Below the pieces are notes generated by a model that saw only the letters and a program-made list of their open reading frames with translations, searched no databases and was not told the DNA's origin. Of a stretch of DNA of 64,000 nt, positions 48,141-57,075 are shown piece by piece (the first letter of the stretch is position 1; each line of letters opens with the position of its first letter). The position numbers were made by a program, and so were the translations under genes. Source of the DNA: Prochlorococcus sp. AG-347-I06 (GTDB taxonomy: Bacteria > Cyanobacteriota > Cyanobacteriia > PCC-6307 > Cyanobiaceae); assembly GCA_003281605.1 (NCBI GenBank), contig QCBM01000002.1, positions 1 through 64,000 of the forward strand, read 5' to 3'.

Positions 48141-48623
48141 ATGCCATCTGTAACTCGTCCCGCTAATCAGCCTGGAGAATTCTTAGTTGATTATGAAGAA
48201 AAAGTATTCCCAGATGTTAAAGCCGAACCAGGTGAGAAAGCCTTACTAACTTTTCATACTGTTGCTTTTGAGGGATCTATTGGTCTTGTTAATCTTTTAC
48301 AAGCTAGTCGTCTTATAAATAAGGGTTTTGAAACTTCAATATTGCTATATGGTCCAGGAGTTACTCTAGGACTACAAAGAGGCTTTCCAAAGCTTGGAGA
48401 TGCAGCATTTGATGGTCATTTAAATTTTAATGCTCGCTTAGAAAAATTTATGGGTCAAGGCGGTAAGGTTTATGCTTGTCGATTTGCGTTACAAGCTTTG
48501 TACGGGCATGGGGAAGGAGCTCTTACTCCAGGGATCAAACCAATAAGTCCTTTAGATGTTCTCGATATCGTGTTAATGCATCGCAAAGAAGGAGCATTTA
48601 TTTTGGATACTTGGACTCTGTAA
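48141..48623 (+). CDS. Nit1C protein MSMEG_0572 / Sll0783 family, nitrogen-starvation response
   Basis: 160 residues. The start [20 protein letters not shown] and the segment [20 protein letters not shown] match the family; [20 protein letters not shown] carries a conserved cysteine. In Synechocystis the homologue Sll0783 is needed for normal polyhydroxybutyrate accumulation under nitrogen starvation. DsrE-like fold is likely. First gene of the six-gene plus-strand Nit1C operon. Confidence 0.9.
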   Translation: MPSVTRPANQPGEFLVDYEEKVFPDVKAEPGEKALLTFHTVAFEGSIGLVNLLQASRLINKGFETSILLYGPGVTLGLQRGFPKLGDAAFDGHLNFNARLEKFMGQGGKVYACRFALQALYGHGEGALTPGIKPISPLDVLDIVLMHRKEGAFILDTWTL

Positions 48624-48641
48624 GACATAAGCTCTAAGAAA

Positions 48642-49634
48642 ATGACTAAAACATTTAAAGTAGCTGCTGCTCAAGTAAGACCTGTACTTTTTGACTTAAA
48701 TGGCTCATTGAATAAAGTACTTTTAAAGATTCAAGAGGCAGCTACAAAAAATGTAAAATTGATAGTCTTTCCCGAAACATTCCTTCCTTACTACCCATAT
48801 TTTTCATTTGTTGAGCCGCCAGTTCTCATGGGTAAATCTCATATGAAGCTATATGAGCAAGCAGTAGAAGTCCCGGGTCCAGTTACTGAAATAGTTGGGA
48901 AATCAGCTAAAAAATATAACATCCAAGTTCTTTTAGGAGTTAATGAACTTGATGGTGGAAGTTTGTACAATACTCAAATTCTTTTCAATGAAAAAGGTGA
49001 AATTGTTCTAAAAAGAAGAAAAATAACTCCTACTTTTCACGAAAGAATGATTTGGGGTCAAGGAGATGGTTCTGGTTTAGAAGTTGTAGATACTCAACTT
49101 GGCAAGATAGGATCTTTGGCTTGTTGGGAGCACTATAACCCTTTAGCTAGATTTGCCCTTATGGCTAAAGGGGAACAAATACATTGTGCTCAATTTCCAG
49201 GTTCATTAGTTGGTCCAATATTTACCGAGCAAACTGCAGTCACAATGAGACATCACGCTTTAGAAGCAGGCTGTTTTGTCATTTGCTCAACAGGTTGGCT
49301 AGATCCAGAAGATTATAAAAAAATAACGTCCGAAACCAATCTTCATAAAGCATTTCAAGGAGGATGTCACACAGCAATTATCAGTCCAGAAGGCAAGTAT
49401 TTGGCAGGACCACTTGATGAAGGAGAAGGATTAGCCATAGCAGAAATTAATTTATCGCTTATTACAAAAAGGAAAAGAATGATGGATAGTGTTGGTCACT
49501 ACAGTCGTCCAGATCTTCTTTCTCTAAAACTAAATACATCCCCCAATAAGGTATTTGAGATATCAAATGGAAAAGATTTCATACCAAAAGATCTAACTAC
49601 AAAAGACTATTTAGAGGAAATCAATCATGTCTGA
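48642..49634 (+). CDS. Nitrilase of the Nit6803 (Nit1C) group
   Basis: 330 residues with the complete catalytic triad: E45 (VFPETFLP), K127 (KRRKITPT) and C161 (ACWEHYNP). It hydrolyses nitriles to carboxylates and ammonia in the cytosol, with tight similarity to the Synechocystis enzyme Nit6803. In other bacteria the Nit1C nitrilase is required for growth on cyanide. It overlaps the radical SAM gene by 8 bases. Confidence 0.93.
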   Translation: MTKTFKVAAAQVRPVLFDLNGSLNKVLLKIQEAATKNVKLIVFPETFLPYYPYFSFVEPPVLMGKSHMKLYEQAVEVPGPVTEIVGKSAKKYNIQVLLGVNELDGGSLYNTQILFNEKGEIVLKRRKITPTFHERMIWGQGDGSGLEVVDTQLGKIGSLACWEHYNPLARFALMAKGEQIHCAQFPGSLVGPIFTEQTAVTMRHHALEAGCFVICSTGWLDPEDYKKITSETNLHKAFQGGCHTAIISPEGKYLAGPLDEGEGLAIAEINLSLITKRKRMMDSVGHYSRPDLLSLKLNTSPNKVFEISNGKDFIPKDLTTKDYLEEINHV

Positions 49635-50715
49635 ACTAAGCAAAATTATTACTGAGTTACAAGTTAATGGGATAAGTTCCACGCCTAAAAAGGGCAACAG
49701 GGGTAGGAAAGGAGGCGCTGGTCCATCCGATCATAGAGCTTTAACTATTGAAGGGAAGACTGTAATGGTTCCAGTTTATAATCACGTATCTAAAAAATCT
49801 AATTATCAACTTTCAGAGGAGCCTGACGGACAATTTATTCTCCAAAATAGTGAAGATTCAAATATCAAGGAATTATCTACCACAAAAGAACCAAGTTTTT
49901 ATTCTTTAAAAACAAAAGATGGTATACCTTATAAGTCGATTGCTCTTCTTCATAGCAAGGATGTATTAGCTACAACTATTCTTCAAAAATGTATTCGTTT
50001 CAAACATAGAGAAGAATCTTGCCAGTTTTGTGCAATAGAGCAATCTTTGGAAAACGAACAAACCATCGTAAGAAAAACTCCAGATCAAATAGCTGAAGTT
50101 GCAGAAGCAGCTGTAAGACTTGATGGAATAAAGCAATTAGTAATGACAACAGGGACCCCAAACAGTAGTGATAGGGGAGCAAGAATAATGGCAGAAGCAG
50201 CAAAGGCTGTTAAGGCTAAAGTTGATATTCCAATCCAAGGTCAATGCGAACCGCCTGATAATCCAATTTGGTTTAGAAGAATGAAAGACTCAGGTGTTGA
50301 TAGTTTAGGTATGCATTTAGAGGTTGTGGAGGAGAAGATAAGAAAAAAAATTCTTCCAGGCAAATCTGAAATTTCTCTTGAAAGATACTATAAAGCTTTC
50401 GAAGAAAGTGTCTCAGTGTTCGGCAGAGGAGAAGTTTCTACATATTTATTAGCTGGGCTTGGGGATAGCAAAGAATCCCTAATAAATTGCAGTAAAAAAT
50501 TGATATCTATAGGAGTTTATCCTTTCATAGTTCCATTTGTGCCAATAGCAGGAACGCCTCTGGAACATCACCCCTCCCCAAGCACTGATTTCATGATTGA
50601 TATTTATCAATCAGTCTCGCAATTACTAAATGAAGGCAACATAAAATCTGATGAGATGTCCGCTGGTTGTGCCAAATGCGGTGCCTGCTCAGCTTTATCA
50701 CTATTTGAGAGTTAA
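49627..50715 (+). CDS. Nit1C radical SAM protein (MSMEG_0568 family)
   Basis: 362 residues. The cluster ligands are C122-x9-C132-x2-C135 (CIRFKHREESCQFC), an unusual spacing typical of this family. A second cysteine-rich site C348-x2-C351-x2-C354 (CAKCGAC) near the C-terminus could bind an auxiliary cluster. A strongly basic N-terminal region (KKGNRGRKGGAGPSDHR) is also conserved. The reaction is unknown. Confidence 0.92.
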   Translation: MSELSKIITELQVNGISSTPKKGNRGRKGGAGPSDHRALTIEGKTVMVPVYNHVSKKSNYQLSEEPDGQFILQNSEDSNIKELSTTKEPSFYSLKTKDGIPYKSIALLHSKDVLATTILQKCIRFKHREESCQFCAIEQSLENEQTIVRKTPDQIAEVAEAAVRLDGIKQLVMTTGTPNSSDRGARIMAEAAKAVKAKVDIPIQGQCEPPDNPIWFRRMKDSGVDSLGMHLEVVEEKIRKKILPGKSEISLERYYKAFEESVSVFGRGEVSTYLLAGLGDSKESLINCSKKLISIGVYPFIVPFVPIAGTPLEHHPSPSTDFMIDIYQSVSQLLNEGNIKSDEMSAGCAKCGACSALSLFES

Positions 50716-50720
50716 ATATT

Positions 50721-51359
50721 ATGTTTTTTATTGACCCCTCAAGTGAGGATATCGGCAGAAGCTTTAGCTCCGCGCCTTACTATTTCACACCCTCCGTAAG
50801 ATCAGGTATTGGAATTGAAGAAGAAGATTTTATGATATCTCCAAGTTCAAATTCAGAAAACTTTTCGTTTCATTTACTTGAAGATGATTCTCCCCTTATC
50901 AAAGATTACTGGGGATTACGAAAGAGAATATTTTGCGAAGAACAGAATATTTTTGCTGAATCTGACATTGATGAAATTGATCAAGATGCATACCCAATAG
51001 TTTCATTGAATTCTGGATATGGCACTAAAGAGAGAGTCGTTGGCGTAGTGAGAATTTACGAAACAGAAAAAAGACAATGGTATGGGGGGAGACTAGGTGT
51101 TGATTCTGTTTTCCGTAAATTCAACCAAATAGGAAAAGGATTGATCTGGAAAGCAGTAACTACAGCAAATGGATGGGGTTGCGATCAATTTTTAGCAACC
51201 GTTCAGATCCAAAATGTGAGTTTTTTTAGACGCCTCAAATGGAAATCAATTAAACAAATAGAAATCAAGGGAATAAAACATCACCTAATGGAAGCTGACT
51301 TAAATTATTACAAGCCTTCAAAATTAAGCAGACCAGGCTGGTATTTAGTGAAAAAGTGA
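50721..51359 (+). CDS. Nit1C GNAT N-acetyltransferase (MSMEG_0567 N-terminal type)
   Basis: 212 residues. Acetyl-CoA-binding features are visible in VVGVVRIYE and in RKFNQIGKGLIWKAVTTANG. A YWGLRKRIFCEEQNIF segment (near residue 55) is typical of autoinducer-synthase-like GNATs. In some bacteria this domain is fused to the sll0787-type protein encoded next; here they are two genes 9 bases apart. Confidence 0.88.
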   Translation: MFFIDPSSEDIGRSFSSAPYYFTPSVRSGIGIEEEDFMISPSSNSENFSFHLLEDDSPLIKDYWGLRKRIFCEEQNIFAESDIDEIDQDAYPIVSLNSGYGTKERVVGVVRIYETEKRQWYGGRLGVDSVFRKFNQIGKGLIWKAVTTANGWGCDQFLATVQIQNVSFFRRLKWKSIKQIEIKGIKHHLMEADLNYYKPSKLSRPGWYLVKK

Positions 51360-51368
51360 CCACATAAA

Positions 51369-52346
51369 ATGTTAGATAAACTTATCAAAAAATTGCAAAC
51401 ACATAGTGGTATTGAATCTAAAAAAGATATTCAAAGTGCTTCAAAAACTTTCTCACATAGCCCGTTCAGCGAACTTGGTAAATCTGCAATGCTTGGAGAT
51501 GATGCAGCAGTAATTCCACAACAATCAGGCTTGTTATTAATGGCTAGTGAAGGGATTAGTCCAAGCTTAGTAGAAAAAGAACCGTGGTTCGCAGGTTGGA
51601 GCAGCGTATTAGTTAATATCAGTGACATCACTGCAATGGGTGGGAAGCCCATAGCTTTAGTTAATAGTATTTGGAGTGAAAATGATTTAGAAAAACACAA
51701 TAAAATTCTTTCTGGTATGAGTTTTGCCTGTGAGAAATTTAATGTCCCAATGGTGGGTGGTCACTCAAATCAAAAAAGTCCATATTTTGCTTTATCCGTC
51801 TCAATTCTTGGACTTATAGAAGGTCCTATTCTTTCTTCAAGGTTCGCAGATTCTGGAGATGAATTATGGATAATAGCGAATAAAGATGGATATTTTTTTA
51901 AAGATTATCCATTCTGGGATGCGGCTACGAAAGCCTCGGCAACTTTACTTAAAAAACATTTTTCATTGATACCGTTTCTTGCAAAAAAAAATATTATTCA
52001 TGCAGCCAAAGACATTAGCATGGGAGGTATTACAGGTACTGCAGTTATGTTTGCTGAATCTGCAGGAAAAAAAATTATAATTGATATTGAAAAAATTGAA
52101 CGCCCTAAAGGAGTACCAGAATTTGAATGGCTTACATGTTTCCCAAGCTATGGTTTTCTTTGTGCTATCAAGCCAGATAAAGCTAATTTTTTAAAGGATG
52201 CTTTAAGACCATATGATGAACTTATTTGTTGTCATATAGGCAACTTTAAAAATGGTAATAGCAGTGTTTATATCAAAAATCAAAATGGAGAAGAATTACT
52301 TTGGGAAGAGGATACTCCTCTCACTGGATTTACACATATAAATTAA
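51369..52346 (+). CDS. Nit1C AIR-synthase-related protein (sll0787 / MSMEG_0567 C-terminal type)
   Basis: 325 residues with the PurM-like two-domain fold: GDDAAVIPQQSGLLLMASEG, then VNISDITAMGGKPIALVNS and MVGGHSNQKSPYFALSVSIL. A second domain has AAKDISMGGITGTAVMFAES. ATP-dependent activation of a small substrate is plausible from the fold. Fixed partner of the GNAT gene in this cluster. Confidence 0.9.
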   Translation: MLDKLIKKLQTHSGIESKKDIQSASKTFSHSPFSELGKSAMLGDDAAVIPQQSGLLLMASEGISPSLVEKEPWFAGWSSVLVNISDITAMGGKPIALVNSIWSENDLEKHNKILSGMSFACEKFNVPMVGGHSNQKSPYFALSVSILGLIEGPILSSRFADSGDELWIIANKDGYFFKDYPFWDAATKASATLLKKHFSLIPFLAKKNIIHAAKDISMGGITGTAVMFAESAGKKIIIDIEKIERPKGVPEFEWLTCFPSYGFLCAIKPDKANFLKDALRPYDELICCHIGNFKNGNSSVYIKNQNGEELLWEEDTPLTGFTHIN

Positions 52347-52402
52347 ATCAATAATGCTCCAATCAATTAAAATTTTCACATAAAAAACAAGGGATACTAA
52401 AA

Positions 52403-52678
52403 ATGCCTGAAATTAATTTTCAATTAAATTTACCAGATGGTAAAAAAAAATCTCTATATTCACCCTCTACGGTAATTCTTGAATATTTAAAACCTGGAGA
52501 TTCTTTAAAGATTTCAGATTTTAAGTCTCTTGCAATTCAAGCTTTGCATGAGGCTTCCGAAAAAGTAAGAGCAAAATATGGTTTTGCATGCACTAGAACT
52601 TTAGAAGAGGAAGAAAAAATACTAAGTTGGATTTCTAATTATGATCCTGACCAACTTATTTCAATATCAAAGGAATAA
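52403..52678 (+). CDS. Nit1C protein MSMEG_0570 family
   Basis: 91 residues. The start PEINFQLNLPDGKKKSLYSP and the helix LAIQALHEASEKVRAKYGFA with CTRTLEEEEKI are the family pattern. It is the smallest and last Nit1C gene, 56 bases after the AIR-synthase-like gene. Function unknown. Confidence 0.88.
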   Translation: MPEINFQLNLPDGKKKSLYSPSTVILEYLKPGDSLKISDFKSLAIQALHEASEKVRAKYGFACTRTLEEEEKILSWISNYDPDQLISISKE

Positions 52679-52718
52679 GCTATTAAGAATTAGTTCTACT
52701 TAAAAAATAGAAGATTTA

Positions 52719-52868
52719 ATGAAACGTTTCCTACTAACTCCTATATTTAAAACTTTTAAACGGAGAACTTTTTTCTCATCTCTTGAACAGAATAATTGCC
52801 CAGTTTATGATGCTGAGGAGATAAAAAAACAAGAACAAAAAGAAGCTATTAAAAAGTTATATCCTTAA
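52719..52868 (+). CDS. Small basic/charged hypothetical protein (49 aa)
   Basis: ATG start. The product is KRFLLTPIFKTFKRRTFFSS then LEQNNCPVYDAEEIKKQEQK and ends KKLYP. The KKLYP end resembles those of the 2035 and 12749 genes. It lies 40 bases downstream of Nit1C and may share its transcript. Function unknown. Confidence 0.5.
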   Translation: MKRFLLTPIFKTFKRRTFFSSLEQNNCPVYDAEEIKKQEQKEAIKKLYP

Positions 52869-53038
52869 AATTTAAACAGAAATATTAAAGTCACATTTAA
52901 CGATGTAAAACCGTCATGTGTACCCCTTATACTCACCAACACTTTTATAAATGTGAACTTTCTTCGACTAATATTGTTCGATAAACTAAATAAAATGCTT
53001 TGAATTTGGCTGAATTACGAAAAAATTAACAAAATGCT

Positions 53039-53060
53039 ATACCAGCACCATACCAGCAGC
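53039..53060 (+). repeat. Imperfect tandem 11-base repeat ATACCAGCACC / ATACCAGCAGC
   Basis: Two adjacent 11-base units differing at one position, in GC-richer sequence 24 bases before the EVE gene. A distantly similar TATACCAACCATCACTT lies near 46450. Compare the 11-base tandem repeat at 43731; such units may be recombination or regulatory sites. Confidence 0.5.
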
Positions 53061-53084
53061 ACTATTTCCCGCAAATCATAGACT

Positions 53085-53543
53085 ATGACTGAACCTAACT
53101 ACTGGCTAATGAAAAGTGAGCCTGATGCCTACAGCATAGATACTTTAAAAAATGAAGGTGTAACTTTATGGGACGGAATAAGAAATTATCAGGCTCGAAA
53201 TTTTATGAGAAAAATGAATAAAGGAGATAAGGTTTTTTTCTATCATTCGAACTGTAAGCCCCCAGGTATAGTGGGACTTATGGAAGTAATTGATCTAAAT
53301 ATTGTTGATCCTACTCAATTTGATAAAGATTCAAAATATTTTGATCCAAAATCGAAACCTGATAACCCTAGATGGGATTGTGTAAAAGTAAAATATAAAT
53401 CTAAATCAGATAGGATATTAAGCTTACCTGAATTAAAGATTTTATTTAATGAAGATGAATTATTAGTTGTAAAAAAAGGAAATAGGTTATCCATAATCCC
53501 TGTAAGAAATGATATTGCAGAATTAATACTAGAAAAAATATAA
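53085..53543 (+). CDS. EVE-domain protein (PUA-like)
   Basis: 152 residues. Start NYWLMKSEPDAYSIDTL, then TLWDGIRNYQARNFMRKMNK and KVFFYHSNCKPPGIVGLMEV are the EVE hallmarks; an aromatic pocket is formed by these. EVE/ASCH proteins bind modified bases in RNA or DNA. Length and domain coverage are complete. It is not linked to a restriction system here. Confidence 0.92.
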   Translation: MTEPNYWLMKSEPDAYSIDTLKNEGVTLWDGIRNYQARNFMRKMNKGDKVFFYHSNCKPPGIVGLMEVIDLNIVDPTQFDKDSKYFDPKSKPDNPRWDCVKVKYKSKSDRILSLPELKILFNEDELLVVKKGNRLSIIPVRNDIAELILEKI

Positions 53544-53550
53544 AAAATTT

Positions 53551-53802
53551 TTAGTCCTTAAAATTCATTGAAAACATATTGCCAATGTAGAGTCTCGTTA
53601 AATCCCTATTTTGAAATCCCTTTTGCATCAAAAATCCTGCAATAGCAGCTTGTAATATCCTGTATTGGTCCCAGTTAGGATGCTCCTCAACAAATTCTTT
53701 CATAGCTTTTTGAAGATTCTCTTGAAGTTCACATTTGAAACTTATAACGTCATCTTTATGATTTAAAACTGTTGAATTTTCGTCGTAATTTAATTCTTGC
53801 AT
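53551..53802 (-). CDS. DUF2811 family protein
   Basis: 83 residues. The DUF2811 core ISFKCELQENLQKAMKEFVE with HPNWDQYRILQAAIAGFLMQ is clear, followed by DLTRLYIGNMF. Small soluble cyanobacterial protein of unknown function. Confidence 0.88.
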   Translation of the reverse strand: MQELNYDENSTVLNHKDDVISFKCELQENLQKAMKEFVEEHPNWDQYRILQAAIAGFLMQKGFQNRDLTRLYIGNMFSMNFKD

Positions 53803-54113
53803 ATTGAAAAACTTGTTGAAATTTAAATCTACAAAATATAGTTTTCTCCAAAATTAATAAATCGTCAACAAGCATTATTATGAAACTGTCTCAGGTATTA
53901 GAATAATGAGAATCCAGTCATAAAGAAAGAGGTCGTGGAAATTAATTTTGCAAAAATAATTCTTACTGAAATATAAAGATTTATGTAAAATCAGAAGTTT
54001 TCCACATACTTTAGATCAATAAATATATTTTTTTTTAAAGTTGTGGAAAAGTTGTGAAAAATCTTTTTTGTGAGGGGGAAATATTTTCTAAAATTTCCAA
54101 TTTTATTTATCTT
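53803..54113. other. 311-base intergenic region with DnaA-box cluster
   Basis: No protein gene is seen. The right-hand 60 bases contain two perfect cyanobacterial-type DnaA boxes and one near-match in AT-rich sequence (annotated next). A GTGGAAATT near 53936 is a further weak match. Confidence 0.4.
53998..54060. other. Cluster of three DnaA-box-like sites
   Basis: TTTTCCACA at 53998-54006 and its reverse complement TGTGGAAAA at 54042-54050 are exact cyanobacterial DnaA boxes. TTGTGAAAA at 54052-54060 is a one-mismatch reverse copy. Between them lies a run of A and T. They could mark a replication origin, a DnaA-titration site, or a DnaA-regulated promoter. No dnaN, dnaA or other origin-linked gene is in the window. 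Confidence 0.45.
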
Positions 54114-54485
54114 TTAATCCATTGATTCCCACATGTTTTTTATTTCATAAAATAAATTTTGTGCAATTGGTATCGGCCAATACATTTCAAAGGATCTATT
54201 TTGGTCTTGGCTTTCAAAAACAAACCTTAAACTCCATTCATTTTTTTTCCCCTCTAAGCAAATATGCCAAGGTAGTTTTTCTATTTCTAAAGTGATAGAT
54301 TCCTCATCCATTAGTTCATCCTTGATAACTAATAGTTGTTCATTAATTTTTAATAGTAGAAGATAGAGAGAATAGAATTCACTTTTTTGTAATTCAATTG
54401 ACCAATTATCAACACCAATCAAAAAGCAAAATTTGCCTTTTTTAAAATCTCTAAGTAATCTCCATCCCTTTTGGTCTTTTACCAA
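54114..54485 (-). CDS. DUF1818 family protein
   Basis: 123 residues. The DUF1818 pattern: KGWRLLRDFKKGKFCFLIGV with NWSIELQKSEFYSLYLLLLK, then LEIEKLPWHICLEGKKNEWS and FEMYWPIP. It lies two bases after rpoZ, the usual cyanobacterial pair. Function unknown. Confidence 0.88.
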   Translation of the reverse strand: MVKDQKGWRLLRDFKKGKFCFLIGVDNWSIELQKSEFYSLYLLLLKINEQLLVIKDELMDEESITLEIEKLPWHICLEGKKNEWSLRFVFESQDQNRSFEMYWPIPIAQNLFYEIKNMWESMD

Positions 54486-54487
54486 AA

Positions 54488-54724
54488 TTAGCCTGGAAGT
54501 AAATCTGGTTGATCTTGTTCATCGCTTAATTCAATAATTGACCTTTGAACAGGTTTAATAGTTGATTCCTCCAACAAGCCATCAAAGTCATCAAATCGTC
54601 TTTGTTTAGCTCTGAAAGCAATTTTGACAGTGGTTAAATATCTATTAGTTGATTTTCTTATTAAGCTTTCACCTCTCTTCGCAAGATCATTAGAATCAAT
54701 TCCTGCATTATTTGATATTTTCAT
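54488..54724 (-). CDS. rpoZ: RNA polymerase omega subunit
   Basis: 78 residues. The cyanobacterial omega signature is [20 protein letters not shown] with [20 protein letters not shown]. The C-terminus [19 protein letters not shown] is typical. It assists assembly and sigma recruitment of RNA polymerase. Confidence 0.9.
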   Translation of the reverse strand: MKISNNAGIDSNDLAKRGESLIRKSTNRYLTTVKIAFRAKQRRFDDFDGLLEESTIKPVQRSIIELSDEQDQPDLLPG

Positions 54725-54824
54725 TAAAAAAAATTTTATTTACTATAAAATATATTTTACAGTTTATTCGACCGTTTCAAAACATAAATTACAAAAAGAA
54801 CTTAATTGATTCTTACAATTTCAC

Positions 54825-56393
54825 ATGGAAGAAAATTTATCTGGAACACTTGCTATTGATTTAGGGAACACAAATACTGTAATAGCTTTTCATAATCAAA
54901 AAGATATTAATTCTATTTTAGTTGAAATACCGAACATTACATCATCTCCAGGAGTTATTCCTACAGCCGTTTGGTTCGAGGGACCTTCGAAGATTCCTAA
55001 AATTGGTCTCAGTGCTCTAAAAATGAGAGACAAATCAAATTCTGATTTGTTTTTTCATTCAAATTTTAAAAGATTAATTGGAAATTCAATTGAAAAAATA
55101 AACCAAAAAAATATTTTAAACCCAAATAAATGTGGCGAAAAATTTTTTCAAATTTTATGGGCAAATATTCCTCACAAATATGAAATCAAAAGACTTGTTT
55201 TAACTGCTCCAATAGATACATATAAGGGTTATAGAAAATGGTTAGTTAACCTTTGCGAAGAAATATCCGTAGATGAAATAGCCCTAGTTGATGAGCCTAC
55301 TGCTGCGAGTTTAGGTTTAAATATTCCATTTGGCTCGAAAATCATGACATTAGATGTTGGAGGAAGTACAGTCGATATGAATATAGTCAAAATAGAGGGA
55401 GGAGAAGGAAAATCTGGACCAATAGCTGAACTATTAAAATTTAAAGGTAATAATGTAAGCTCAATTTCAAAACAAAAAATAAGGTGTGCAGAAATAATTG
55501 GGAAAACAGGTTCAAAAATTGGTGGAAAAGATTTTGATCAATGGATAGTTGATTATTTTATTCCTGGTAATAATTATGTTCCTAATCTTTTAAAGGCAGA
55601 AGAAATAAAATGTAAGCTCAGTTCATCTGCAATCAAATATGAAAATAAATATCCAATAAAACTATTTACTGAACAAAATCAAGAAAAAGAATTTTACCTA
55701 AGTAAGGAAATATTTGAGAAAATACTCATTGAAAATAATCTTCTAAATCACCTTAATTCTTTACTCAAAGATTTATTAAATCAAGCAAGAGGCAAATTTT
55801 GCACTGTTGACGACTTAAATGCAATTGTTTTGGTTGGTGGAGGAACTCAAATACCATTGATTAAAGAATGGATAACAAAAACAATTCCAAAGATTCAAAT
55901 AAAGTCGCCGCCTCCAATCGAATCAATAGCTTTGGGAGCTTTAGCAATGACTCCAGGGGTAAAAATTAAAGACATATTAAACAAAGGATTATCTATAAGG
56001 TTATTTAATAAAAGAGAACAAAAACACTTTTGGCATCCTATTTTCTGTAAAGGTCAAACATGGCCTACAGAAAACCCATTCAAACTAATCCTTCAAGCCA
56101 GTAATAATAATCAGAAAATATTCGAAATAATAATTGGAGAGACACAAAAAGAAAGATCATATGATGTTATTTTCGAAAATGGATTACCAAAGTTATCAGA
56201 GGTTCAAAATGAAGAAGAAATTATAAAATGGCAAAAAAAACCACTCAAAATAGTACTTGAAAATGAATCTAATATTGGGGAAGATAACTTAAAACTTTTT
56301 TTTAAAATTACGAAAAGTGCTGATTTATTAGTTAAGTGTTTTGATATTAAAGATCAATTTTTAGGAGAATATAATTTAGGAGATATCTTTTGA
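54825..56393 (+). CDS. Hsp70/DnaK-like protein without full substrate-binding domain
   Basis: 522 residues. ATPase motifs: TLAIDLGNTNTVIAF (phosphate 1), LVDEPTAASLGLN (connect 1), TLDVGGSTVDMNI (phosphate 2) and LNAIVLVGGGTQIPL (adenosine). The C-terminal 140 residues are short and divergent compared with DnaK. This is a cyanobacterial atypical Hsp70 family that is distinct from DnaK1-3. Probable chaperone; client unknown. Confidence 0.85.
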   Translation: MEENLSGTLAIDLGNTNTVIAFHNQKDINSILVEIPNITSSPGVIPTAVWFEGPSKIPKIGLSALKMRDKSNSDLFFHSNFKRLIGNSIEKINQKNILNPNKCGEKFFQILWANIPHKYEIKRLVLTAPIDTYKGYRKWLVNLCEEISVDEIALVDEPTAASLGLNIPFGSKIMTLDVGGSTVDMNIVKIEGGEGKSGPIAELLKFKGNNVSSISKQKIRCAEIIGKTGSKIGGKDFDQWIVDYFIPGNNYVPNLLKAEEIKCKLSSSAIKYENKYPIKLFTEQNQEKEFYLSKEIFEKILIENNLLNHLNSLLKDLLNQARGKFCTVDDLNAIVLVGGGTQIPLIKEWITKTIPKIQIKSPPPIESIALGALAMTPGVKIKDILNKGLSIRLFNKREQKHFWHPIFCKGQTWPTENPFKLILQASNNNQKIFEIIIGETQKERSYDVIFENGLPKLSEVQNEEEIIKWQKKPLKIVLENESNIGEDNLKLFFKITKSADLLVKCFDIKDQFLGEYNLGDIF

Positions 56394-56400
56394 AAGCAAG

Positions 56401-56937
56401 TTATTCAATAAAAACTCCTTCTTCATTATCAACATTTTTTAAACGTAAACTAATACTTTCAATTTTACTAGTTGGCACTTTTTTACCACAAAAATCTGGT
56501 TGAATAGGCAATTCTCTATGACCTCTATCTACCATTACTAACAACATCACTCTTTGGGGTCTGCCCCATGAATATAAAGCATCCATTGCAGCTCTAATTG
56601 TTCTACCTGTATAAATCACATCATCTATTAAAAGAATTTCTTGTTTCTCAATTGGAGTTGGAATATCTGCAGCTTGTATTAGGCGAGTTCCAACTCTATT
56701 TTGATCATCTCTATAAAAAGTTGGATCAATTGTTCCTTTTGCAACTCTTAAACCTGTCCTACAGAATAATTCCTCTTCAAGAACTTCGGTCAGCTCAATT
56801 CCTCTAGTCGGGATACCAACCAATAAAAGGTTATCCAGTTTTTTGACTTTTTCAATAATTTCGGAAGTTAAACGTGAAATAGTTTTTCTAAGCTCAAATT
56901 CATTAAGTATTACGATCTTTTTTGTTTTCTTGGACAT
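56401..56937 (-). CDS. pyrR: Bifunctional pyr operon regulator / uracil phosphoribosyltransferase
   Basis: 178 residues. The PRPP-binding motif is EILLIDDVIYTGRTIRAAMD (about residue 100). The N-terminal LVGIPTRGIELTE and VDRGHRELPIQPDFCGKKVP complete the PyrR family pattern. It makes UMP from uracil; the RNA-binding regulatory role is known in Firmicutes and uncertain here. Confidence 0.9.
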   Translation of the reverse strand: MSKKTKKIVILNEFELRKTISRLTSEIIEKVKKLDNLLLVGIPTRGIELTEVLEEELFCRTGLRVAKGTIDPTFYRDDQNRVGTRLIQAADIPTPIEKQEILLIDDVIYTGRTIRAAMDALYSWGRPQRVMLLVMVDRGHRELPIQPDFCGKKVPTSKIESISLRLKNVDNEEGVFIE

Positions 56938-57075
56938 AATTTATCAATAAATAAAGGTCGTCTACTATTTTCTTAAATTAGCAAAAGCTAACTATATTAA
57001 TTATAAATTGTTAAAGAGTGACGTTTGAGGCTAAATTTAAGGTTGGATCAGTTAAAAATGAATTTGATCTAAAGT

